Shown: piece by piece, positions 15,577-24,300 of the stretch
How positions within the stretch are numbered: the first letter of the stretch is position 1
Layout of the letters: each line of letters starts with the position of its first letter
DNA from: a virus
Length of the DNA: 39,888 nt
Virus record (IMG/VR): IMGVR_UViG_3300044971_003419
Coordinates: 1-39,888 of that record
Direction: 5' to 3' (one strand)
Position numbers and translations under genes: made by a program
The notes under the pieces: model-generated
Told to the model about the DNA's origin: nothing
Seen by the model: the letters and a program-made list of their open reading frames with translations, nothing else
Databases searched by the model: none

Positions 15577-15603
15577 GGGTGTGTTTGTGATTCAAACACA
15601 CCC
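15577..15603. promoter_or_regulatory. Perfect 11-bp inverted repeat, probable operator
   Basis: Arms GGGTGTGTTTG (15577-15587) and CAAACACACCC (15593-15603) with spacer TGATT. It lies in the divergent gap between the two RHH genes, 3 bp from the leftward start codon. Occupancy would block leftward transcription or ribosome access. It is probably the switch operator. Confidence 0.8.
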
Positions 15604-15635
15604 ACTGGTCAACAAAAAAATTGCGAAAAATTTAT

Positions 15636-15647
15636 TTGTGATACATT
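15636..15647 (+). promoter_or_regulatory. Candidate rightward promoter -10 and possible second half-operator
   Basis: TTGTGATACATT contains an extended -10 like element (TGA TACATT), with TTGCGA 15 bp upstream as a weak -35. The first ten bases repeat TTGTGATTCA from the palindrome centre (15585-15594) with one mismatch, 51 bp away. The predicted start of transcription is close to the GTG at 15655, so the message could be leaderless, as for lambda cI. This is inference from motifs only. Confidence 0.4.
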
Positions 15648-15654
15648 GCAACTA

Positions 15655-16044
15655 GTGAAAAAGACCAAACCCAAGACGCAATTTTCAGTCCGACTGCCCG
15701 AGGAGGTCATTGCATTGCTCGACGAAATCGCCGCGAATACCGGCCTCAACATCACCCGGAACAATGTCGTCGAGCAGGCCTGCGAATGGTTCGTCCGCAC
15801 CTACCGAGCGAACGGCAACCGCTCCCTCACTGAGGCCGACATGTGCGACCTCGAAACCTATTTGAAGGAAAAATTATTTCCCAATCATGCGCCCTTATCT
15901 CGCGTTCACTTGAACGACAAGACAACACCCGCCGAGGCCCATGGGGACTCGATCCACGATCCATCCGACAAATCCGTTGGTGGGTTGAAAACAGCGAAAA
16001 CCCCGATCCGCTACCAAGCCAAGCGGCGGAAATCATCGAGCTAA
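15655..16044 (+). CDS. Ribbon-helix-helix repressor candidate (rightward)
   Basis: 129 aa if started at the GTG at 15655 (VKKTKPKTQFSVRLPEEVIA); an in-frame TTG lies 9 bp upstream. Strand QFSVRLP, helix EEVIALLDEIAANTG, turn and second helix NNVVEQACEWFVRTY form an RHH fold; a charged C-terminal tail of about 65 aa follows. It heads the lysogeny unit and is divergent from the other RHH gene across a palindrome, so it is the best lysogenic repressor candidate; no CI-type HTH repressor was found. Confidence 0.75.
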   Translation: MKKTKPKTQFSVRLPEEVIALLDEIAANTGLNITRNNVVEQACEWFVRTYRANGNRSLTEADMCDLETYLKEKLFPNHAPLSRVHLNDKTTPAEAHGDSIHDPSDKSVGGLKTAKTPIRYQAKRRKSSS

Positions 16045-16048
16045 AAAA

Positions 16049-16393
16049 ATGGACCCATCAGGAATCGCGGCAATAAAGTTTGTAAATAGTCCATTTTGGG
16101 GATTTCCATACGCTCTTTGCTTGCTTTCGATGGCTGGCTGCTGCTGGGTCGGTTGCTGGTATTTGGCAAACGAGATTTTCAAAACCAAACCAGCAAAATT
16201 CATTGGTTGGTTTATTCTATTTTCCATGTGTGCGGTTGTTGCGTTTGTGAATCCCGCAACCCCGCCACGCGTTAAAAACGCCATGGCCAAGCGGGAACTT
16301 ACCGAACTCATTTGGGATTGGAAACGAGGAGACCGCGTTGCAATAGAAAAAAGGCTTTCTGATCCGAAAATTCAAAAATTCTACGAAGAATGA
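16049..16393 (+). CDS. Two-pass membrane protein of the lysogeny unit
   Basis: 114 aa. Two hydrophobic segments are clear (about residues 17-42, YALCLLSMAGCCWVGCWYLA, and 52-68, FIGWFILFSMCAVVAFV), followed by a charged cytoplasmic tail (KRELTELIWDWKRGDRVAIE). It starts 4 bp after the repressor stop and overlaps the lipoprotein gene by ATGA. Expression with the repressor suggests a prophage-expressed function such as superinfection exclusion, which is inference. Confidence 0.75.
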   Translation: MDPSGIAAIKFVNSPFWGFPYALCLLSMAGCCWVGCWYLANEIFKTKPAKFIGWFILFSMCAVVAFVNPATPPRVKNAMAKRELTELIWDWKRGDRVAIEKRLSDPKIQKFYEE

Positions 16394-16845
16394 AGAACCT
16401 CATCAGACCCGCATATTTCCTAGCTCTAGCGGCCATGCTGGCAAGTTGCACCAGCCCCAAGCCAGAGCCTATCACACGGCCCGCGCAAGCTGTCATTGCC
16501 CCCGTCGAGATCACCATTCACACCAGCCCCGCAGGCGGCATTGTGGATTGGAACGGCAATGTCCTCGGCGCGGCCCCCGTCACCATCAAAGTCACCCCGC
16601 AAAAGCCCTATCCGAACACCTATCCCCGCTGGCCCTACAACGGACGCATGAGCCAGAAATTCCGCGCCCGCTGGCCCGACGGCTCTATGAATTTTGAACT
16701 CTTCGGCAGCGACGAACCCATCCCGCAAAACATCGGAATCGTCAGCCCCGCGCTCCATTCCAGCGGGCATCTTGCTGCCCTCGATTATTTGAGAAACACA
16801 TATGGCCCCGACCGAAAACTCACCCAAAAGCGAACCGGCCCTTGA
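16390..16845 (+). CDS. Lipoprotein with a PEGA-like segment
   Basis: 151 aa. The signal peptide MKNLIRPAYFLALAAMLASC ends in a lipobox (LASC, Cys20). The mature part has TSPAGGIVDWNGNVLGAAPV, the pattern of the small PEGA beta-domain, then an aromatic Pro-rich stretch (YPNTYPRWPYNGR). A lipidated surface or periplasmic protein made from the lysogen is a good superinfection-exclusion candidate. Coupled by ATGA to the membrane protein. Exact function unknown. Confidence 0.8.
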   Translation: MKNLIRPAYFLALAAMLASCTSPKPEPITRPAQAVIAPVEITIHTSPAGGIVDWNGNVLGAAPVTIKVTPQKPYPNTYPRWPYNGRMSQKFRARWPDGSMNFELFGSDEPIPQNIGIVSPALHSSGHLAALDYLRNTYGPDRKLTQKRTGP

Positions 16846-16969
16846 AGCCCTTGCCAAGTTCATCGACCAGCTCGACATTCCAGTGACGACCGATGAAAAG
16901 CTGGCAACCGAAGACCGAGAATTTCCACCCGCTCTGGTGGACGGAAAAGAGCCAGCAAATCCTATCTAA
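16802..16969 (+). CDS. Small 55-aa ORF after the lipoprotein
   Basis: MAPTENSPKSEPALEALAKF with IDQLDIPVTTDEKLATEDRE. It overlaps the last 44 bases of the lipoprotein in another frame. Its acidic, soluble composition and G/C-rich third positions look coding, but there is no clear ribosome site. It may be a real small protein; moderate to low confidence. Confidence 0.45.
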   Translation: MAPTENSPKSEPALEALAKFIDQLDIPVTTDEKLATEDREFPPALVDGKEPANPI

Positions 16970-17031
16970 CCGACATGCAAAGCGGCAGGCGTCTTTGATA
17001 AGATATTCATTTTCAAATAAAGAACGCCGGT

Positions 17032-17073
17032 CTCTTAATCAATTGGTTCCGGGTTCGAGTCCCGGGGGGCGCA
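17032..17073 (+). other. attP: attP core: 3' part of a tRNA gene (probably tRNA-Lys, CUU)
   Basis: Positions match tRNA numbering 32-73: anticodon loop CTCTTAA (anticodon CTT), 3' anticodon stem, a five-base variable loop, T arm CCGGG-TTCGAGT-CCCGG, acceptor strand GGGGCGC, discriminator A. The 5' anticodon stem does not pair (CCGGT against TCAAT) and no D arm or acceptor 5' strand precedes it, so this is a fragment. A 3' tRNA fragment 120 bp upstream of a tyrosine integrase is the classic attP core: integration would rebuild the host tRNA. Confidence 0.85.
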
Positions 17074-17164
17074 CTTCCTGATTGTTGATCGGAGGGTTCA
17101 TTTAGAGGGTTTTACACTGGTCGTTCTGTTAAATGTGGAAAATTGGTTCGGTTGTGGTTTAGTG

Positions 17165-17192
17165 AAAAGTGGCATGCGGAGTGGCCACTTTT
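17165..17192. promoter_or_regulatory. Hairpin directly in front of the integrase start
   Basis: Arms AAAAGTGGC (17165-17173) and GCCACTTTT (17184-17192) with a 10-nt spacer; the right arm ends at the base before the integrase ATG. It also contains the 8-bp palindrome GTGGCCAC (17181-17188). It could sequester the ribosome site, act as a weak terminator, or bind a protein near attP. Confidence 0.6.
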
Positions 17193-18344
17193 ATGAAAGA
17201 AAAATCACAACGGAAATGGGGGGAGGTTTCGGTCACCTGGGACGATTCCCGGCATGTTTGGTATTATCGCTGCCAGTATCGGGGCAGACGGTATCTGCGG
17301 TCCACCGATGTCAGGACGAAATCGGACAAGCCGACGGCTTTGAAGGTGGCGAAGCGTTTGGCGGAGGCCATCAAGACGGGTGACACGAAGACCCAAGAGG
17401 AGGTGTCGAGGCGGCAGGGGTTCGCTACCGTGCAAGAGGTGGCGGAAAAATGGGAGGAGAAGGGGCCGAAGTCGGCGCGGGCAGTCGCGGGGAGGTTTGA
17501 GCGGTATGTGCGCGAGGAGTTTGAGACGGAGGCGGCGGGAGGTCGCCGGATCAATGAGGTTTTGAGGGCGGATCGGTTTCGGAAATGGGTGGAGAAACAA
17601 GTGGCGGCGGGGCGGGCGGCGGCGGGGATTCGTTCGGATGTGAATTCGATCAAGTCGATGTTTGCTCCAGGAGTGATGCACTATTACGAGGATTTGCATT
17701 TGCCCGATGTGGCGGGGTTTCGAGCGGTGGCGTTTTCGACTCGGCGGCGGGGCGGGGCGGAGGCTGGCAAGGCGGAGCCGTTTCGAGTGATCGACCCGAA
17801 GCAGCTTGTGGCCATGGAAGCGGCGGCGGAAATTTTGCGGACGAGCGAGAAAGAAGAGGATCGAAAAATTTGGGCGGTCTTTGCGTTGATGCGGTGGTGC
17901 GGTTTGAGGAACAACGAGACGATGGAGTTGCGCTGGGATTGGGTGCGCGAGGGAACGAAGGGGCCGGTGTTGGAGTTTGTGAAAAGAAAACTATCGGATG
18001 GCTCCTACTATGTTCCCAAGGGCCGCGACGGGGTGGTTCCGGTTCGGCGGGAATTGTTGGAGCAATTGCGCGGAGCATTTCCAGAGTCGGAAGATTTTGT
18101 GATTCCGCGCAAGCACCAGACGGATGCCGAGGATTTGTATCAGCGGACGATCAATGATTGGGCGCGGGCGTTTCTAGTGAACCGACCTGGGCACAAGGTG
18201 AGCTATGCGCTGCGGGGACAATTCGGCGCGGAGATTGCGATGCGGAGCGGGTTGGAGGTGGCGAGCCGTATGTTGCGGCATGGATCGTTTCAGACCACAT
18301 GGGCGCACTACCATGATTTGATTACGGAGCCCGACCCGTTGTGA
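17193..18344 (+). CDS. int: Tyrosine recombinase (phage integrase)
   Basis: 383 aa from the ATG at 17193; an in-frame GTG at 17169 would add eight residues lying inside the hairpin. An N-terminal arm-binding and SAM-like core domain (residues 1-185) precedes the catalytic domain. Catalytic residues: Arg239 (GLRNNE), candidate Lys276, Arg341 (YALRGQF), His363 (LRHGS) and nucleophile Tyr373 (AHYHDL). The box II position usually His is Tyr338. It would integrate at the tRNA site just upstream. It ends 3 bp from the convergent giant gene with no terminator between. Confidence 0.92.
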   Translation: MKEKSQRKWGEVSVTWDDSRHVWYYRCQYRGRRYLRSTDVRTKSDKPTALKVAKRLAEAIKTGDTKTQEEVSRRQGFATVQEVAEKWEEKGPKSARAVAGRFERYVREEFETEAAGGRRINEVLRADRFRKWVEKQVAAGRAAAGIRSDVNSIKSMFAPGVMHYYEDLHLPDVAGFRAVAFSTRRRGGAEAGKAEPFRVIDPKQLVAMEAAAEILRTSEKEEDRKIWAVFALMRWCGLRNNETMELRWDWVREGTKGPVLEFVKRKLSDGSYYVPKGRDGVVPVRRELLEQLRGAFPESEDFVIPRKHQTDAEDLYQRTINDWARAFLVNRPGHKVSYALRGQFGAEIAMRSGLEVASRMLRHGSFQTTWAHYHDLITEPDPL

Positions 18345-18347
18345 GGA

Positions 18348-21300
18348 TCACGGCCCGTCAGCGGCGACCATTTCGGCTTGGGTGGCGGCTTCGTTGGCGA
18401 GGGCGGCGTCGTATTCTTGCTTGGCGCGGGTCTTGAGGTCGGGGCGAGACAAGAGGATGCGGTATTTGGCGGCGGTGGCGGCTTTCTCCAGGGCGCGGGT
18501 CATGGCGCGGGCTTTGGCGTCCCAGGTGGCTTTGTCGTAGCGGGGATCGGAGAGGACGAACTTTTCCAGCGCGGCGATGCTGAGGGCTCCCATGTCTTTC
18601 TGCATGGCGCTGATCTCTTCGGAGGTGAGGCGGACTTTGACGCCTTCGACGGTGAACTCCGGTTTGACCTGGTTCGGGATGGCTCCGGCCTCGGCGGTGT
18701 ATTTGTAAACCTTGCTCATTTCGGTGAGCGCAGGGCTGCCTTTGATGTAGGAGACCATCGAGGGGTTGAAGAGGACATTGAAGAGCGTGTTGCTGTCCTT
18801 GGCCCAACGCTCGATGGGTTGCCCGGTGATGTCGTATTTCTGCGGGAGGGTTTGGCTTTGGCCGGGGAGTTGCGCCTTGAGTTCGTTGATGAATTGCCGA
18901 GCTGGGGAGCTGTCGCGGGTTTCGCGGACGGCATTGTCGGTGAGTTGCATCCATTGCCTTGCGGCGGTGGGGATGAAGGTGCCGGGAGCGTCGGCGGCGG
19001 TTTTGAGGAGAGCGCCGGGGATGTTGTCGTAGCCGACATCGCGGGCGAATTGATTGAGGCCGGTGAGAAGCGGCTGCTCGACGAGGGAGTTCATGGCTCC
19101 GGTGGCTGCGCCGCCTGCGTAGGCGAGCCAGTTGAGGCCGGTGGCGGCGAGGCTTTGCTTCTTGCCTGCGAGGATGTCTTGCTTGATGGCTTCTTGATTC
19201 TCTCGGGAGTAGGCCCCCATGGCGACGCCGATGGATAGTGGCTGTGCCCAATCGTAGCCGATCACCATGTCGTCGCGCTGTTGTTTCTGAGGGGTCCAGA
19301 AATTGCCGGTCATGAGGGCACGCTTGAGCGCATCGACATTGAGTTTGTAGGCTCCCCAGCCCATGGCGCGGTTGAGATTGCGCTTGTCTTCATCCTTGGC
19401 GTCGCTTCCAGCGGAGATGATGCCGAGGTGGGCGAGCCAGTAGCCGGTGGCGACGAGGCCGGTGGTGCCGACGAGGGCGCGGGAGAAGGAGTCAGCGAAG
19501 GCTTTTTGGTCAAACTCGCGGGAGCTGGAGAGCATCGGCGCGAGGCTTTCGTAGGCGGTGCGAATGAATCCGAGGGGGGAGAATTCCACGGCGCGGGTGA
19601 GGATCGAGCCGGGGACTTGGGTGAATTTCATCAGCAGGGAGCCAATGCCCCAGCGTTGATTGAAATTGAGGACGCGGCGGAGGCCGCCCAGCGTGCGGCT
19701 GGCGGCGTTGTCGTCTTGGTAAATGGCGCGGCCAGCATCCATGCGGGCGGCTGTCACCATGTCGGGATCGGGCGCGAGCATGGGCGTGCCATTTGCGGCG
19801 GCAGCTTTCATGCGGGTGTCGAGGCTGGCGCGGAAGGCGGATTCGTAGAATCCCCGGTCGGAGATGGAGAGGACGAGGCCGAGTGTGGATTCCAGTTGGC
19901 GCAGGACGGGGGCGGTGAAGGTGGGGCCGCTGAGGGCGGAGATGTCAGAGGCGTTGTATTTGCCCGAGGATTGGAGACGACCGAGGCGGATGAGGGTATC
20001 GACCCCCTCGGCGATGCTGGCGATGCGGCCACGGCCTTCCGAGCGGGCGAAGGTGTAGCCTGCCTTGATGTCCCCTACCCCGGCTCCGAGGCCCATGAGG
20101 CGTTCCCCGAGTGAAAGACCGGTGCGGGTGCGCTGGCCGGTGCCGAGGGAAACCAACGCATCCATCGGCACGGAGACGGCATCGGCGGCGAGGTCGGCAC
20201 CGGCCATGAGGGTGTTGCCAACCACATTTCGGATCACCGTTTTAGGATTCAGCAGCATGGCAATGGTCTGGAGGGTGTCCACTTTGTCGAGGAAGCCCGG
20301 CGGCATGAAATCGCGGTAGACGACATCGAGGGCTTCGGCGGCTTTGACGAGCTTGATGCGGGGGTCGGTGGCCTTCTCGTGCTGGGCGAGGATGCGGCGG
20401 ACTTTGGCGCTGTGCTCGGCGCTCCAATGCGGGATGCCGAGCATCTTGGCCATGGCGGCGTGCAGGCTGGCATCGGTGAGCTTGCCTTCGCGGTTGAGGC
20501 GGATGAGGGAGCCGAGCTTGGATTTATCCAGGCGGCGGTCGGAATCGGCGGTGGCGAGGAGGTCTTGGAGGACTTTGGCGCGGGTGTCCTGCGTGGTCTT
20601 GAGGAAATCGCGGACGATGCTGCCGGAGATGCGGGCGGCTCCTTTGTCGGAAAGACCTTGGCCGGTGAGGATGGAGGAGGTCGCGGCTTGGGCGGCAAGC
20701 GGCGTGGGTGCGCCGAGGATGGCTTCGCGGATGGCGATGTTGACCTGCACGGCATCGACTCCAGCGGGGAGCGAGGATTTGATGAGGTCTTTATTGCCGA
20801 CGATGGCGGCGGTGGTGGAGTCGCGGCGGAGTTTGTCCACCTCGCCTTGCAACTGCCCGGCCTCGGTGATCTTGGCTTGGATATCGGCCTTCTGCTTGTC
20901 GGTTTTGGCGGGCTTGGTGGCGGCGGCTTGAAGTTGGCTTTGAGCGAATAGCTCGATGCCTTGCGGCCCGAGGCGGCCAATCATCGAGAGGGCTTGGATG
21001 GCGCGGCCTTGGTCGGTGGCGCGGGTGGCCATCATGTTGGCGATGGAGGCGGCATCGGCATGGCGGCTCCGGTTTTGGAGTTGCGCCATGAGTTCCATGC
21101 CGGTGGCGTAATCCTCGGCGGTAGGCTGCCAGCCTTCGATGGCGGGCTTGCCCATGAGGTCGGTAAAGGCGGTGTCGATGCTACCTGCCGAGTCGATGCG
21201 GGCGCGGGCGTTGGCGAGGGTTTGGGCGTTCGAGACAGGATCGTAGTCGAGCGAGGTGAGGCGGGATTTGACCTCGGGCGCAACGCCTGGGGCGGCTTGG

Positions 21301-24300
21301 AGGGATTGGCCGAACTTGCGGGGCTTGGGTTCGGTAGCGAGATCAACATTTTTGTTGACGGGTTGCCGAAGCGACATAGCGTATTCAACAGAATACTTAC
21401 CTGGAAGAGGTTCTAGCGGGGGGTTCGGCCTTGCAATCCCCTGAGCGGTTGGTCCGGGTGCTCTTGCCGATTGAGCAAAGGCGGCTCTGCGACCGTCAAG
21501 TATTCGCACCCCGGCTGGTTTCCAGCTGGGGTTTTTCTTTGGGAAGCCTGTGACAACGGAATAAAATCCGCCCTTCTCTTCTCGCAACTGCACGACGGAG
21601 ACAATGGTTGGGCGGCGGGAAAGCAAGGCCAGTTTTCCATCCTGTTGCAAATAGACTTCGTTGAAATCCAGCAACACGCGGTGAAGCACAGTTTCCAAAG
21701 GCTCTCGAAAGGCTTCAAAATCCTGTTTGTGCTCTGCAATAATGTGCTGGATTCCGTAACCTTTGTTTGGCCCGAAATGGCTGCCTTTGAGCAGGCGAAT
21801 GGGAAGAGATTTAATTTTCCCTAGGGAGTTCGCTTCGTCTTGATCGGTAAACACGCTCCAATCTTGGTGCCCGGTCGGCGAAAGGATGAGGTCGGTCGGC
21901 TTGTATTGAGGCTCCGATGCAAAACTTATTGAGGGAATGGTCTCTTGAGCGGACGCGGCAGCGGAGGGAGTTGAAGCGGAAGCAGACTCGCGTGAGACGG
22001 GTTGTCCGTTCTCGGCTTTGATTTTGATGAAGTTTTCGTTGAATACCACATAGTTGTAGGTGCCTTGACCTTCCTTTCGACTTCCTTGGTCTAGGTAGCG
22101 GATGCCTGGGATTCCAAGGCGCAGTAAAAACTCACTTTTCTGTTTTGCTGCATCATCTTTGAGATTTGCCCCATAAAATGAATCGGCTTTCCATGTTTTC
22201 ATGGACTCCCAAAGCTCTGGGTCGTCAGCCCATTTTTGAAGTATGCCTCGCACCTTTGCACTCTGCTCATTTAGCGGCTTGTCCCAATCGAGTAGGTCAG
22301 AGTCGTCCACATCGAGTTCGACGGTGTAGAGGTTGCCCATATTGCCTTTTGCAATTTCGTTTGTTTTAGAAATTGCGTTTTCTACTTCGGCATAATTCTC
22401 GTCGCTGAAGTATTTATTGCCACGGGATTTTTCAAACTCACGGGCTGACTTAATCTTGGCTAAAAGTTGTTCTTTAGTTTTAGCTCCGTCAGCAAAATAC
22501 TGGCTTGCGTGTCCCCATATTTGATTTCCAGTTTCGGTCCGCTTTTGCATGGCGGAGATGCCATCCAGAATTAAAGTGTCGCTGGTAAGACGGTTGCGGT
22601 ATTCCTCGGCGACTCTTGGATTTTGAGCAAAATACAACCCCCATCCATAAGCCTGCGCTCCTTCGCCGGTTCCTATCTTTGCGGTGCTGAATTTGTTCAC
22701 CTTATGCGGCGTTCCGTGGTGGGCCTCGATGGCGAGGTCGATGAGGGCCGGGGCTGTAGTGACTTCGGCGTTGGATAAAGCCTGCGTGGGCGGGCGGAGC
22801 GCGGTGCGGGCGACTCGGGCGAGGTCGCGGCGCATGGCGCTGAGGTTAGTGGCGAATTGCTCGGTGCCCCAGGCGGTGCCTTTGGAACGGGCGAGGATTT
22901 CATTGAACCAATTCGTGAGGTTTTCCCAGAGGCGCTTGGCCATGGGCTGATCCTCGGCGCGGAGGGAGTTCCAAAATTCGGGGTCGAGGAAGGCGTCGCC
23001 GAGGGTGTTGTTCGTGAGTTCGGCGGTCTTGGCGCGGGTGCCTTGGTAGAGGGGGCTGGCTCCGGCCTCGCGGGCGCGGGTGCGGTAGTTATCGGTGTAG
23101 CGGGCGACGACGCGGCGGAGTTCCTTGTAAAGTGCGGGGTCGGAATTCTGGATGGTATGGCCCCATTCGTGGCCGATGAGGGCGAGTGCGGGGCGCTGGG
23201 ACTCGGCGTTGATGAAGATCGTGCGGGCATCGTCGCTGCGGACGGCTCCGCCGAAGATGGTCGGGTCGCTGGGCTTTACGAATTGGACGGTGGTGCCGGT
23301 GATGGATTGGAAGCCTTCGAGGAAATCGGCAAACCCGGCTCCGGCGTCCACTCGATCCAGGGAGACGGGCTGAAGGGCGAGGCTTTGGTCGGGAGTGAGG
23401 ATGCCTTGGGTGCGGAGCTGCTGGTTGATGGCTCCTGCGAAGAAGTCGGTGCGGGCTTGTTGCTCGGGAGTGATGCCATTGGTGGTGAAGGAAAATCTCG
23501 CCCCCTCCCCGGTGATCAATTCGGGTGAGCCTGTCGGTTCAGGCGCTATGGGTGCGCTTGCAGCGGGAGCAGAGGCGGTTGGGGGAGTTCCGGAGGCGGG
23601 GCCAAAGGCCTCATCGAGGGCGGCTTGGTCGATGGCGATCTGCGGGGCGCGGACTTGGCCGAGGGTGCGGGGCGCGGGGGAGGAAATGGGGGTGAAGTTT
23701 TGGGGGACTTCGGCGGGGGCGGGCTGGGCGATGGGAGCGGATGATGGAGGGGCCGTCGGGGACGACGGCGTTCCCATGGGGGCGGGCTGGGTCGGTGGCT
23801 GGGCAGGAGGAGTTGGGCGGCGGAGCCTGTCGGCTATCGTGGTGACGCCGGTTTCGAGGGCGACGGGGCCACCGCCGAGGAGGAGGGATTGGGCGGCGGC
23901 GACTTTCATGGCTTCGCCTGTATTGGCGGCGAGCTGGGCGTTGGAAATGGGGTCGCGGACTCCGGCGGACTCGGCGACTTTCTGCTCGATGACGGTCTGC
24001 GCGGGGGTGGTGATGAGGGTTTCACCGGCTGCGGCGGCCCCGAGTTGGCCTGCGCGGCGGGGGAGATTGGCGACGAAGGAGGAGACGGCCCCGGTGTCGC
24101 CCCCACGGATGGCGCGGATGAGGGCTTGGCCGCTGGTGGCGATGGAGTCGCGGGCGACTTTGGCGAGGGCGAGGTCGCCGACGAGTTCAAAGGGGGTCTG
24201 GAGGAGTGCTTGGGAGTGGGCGTAGTCGGAGCGGGCGGCGGGGTCGAGGGGCTTGCCGGTCTGGGCGGCGGATTGGTCGAACTCCTGCTCGGCATTGGAA

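Noticed and set aside
16990-17073. Complete tRNA gene
   Set aside because: Only the 3' part from the anticodon loop onward fits; there is no D arm or 5' acceptor strand and the anticodon stem does not pair.
16893-17081. 62-codon plus-strand frame covering the attP region
   Set aside because: Its C-terminal part is simply a translation of the tRNA 3' end; no coding pattern.
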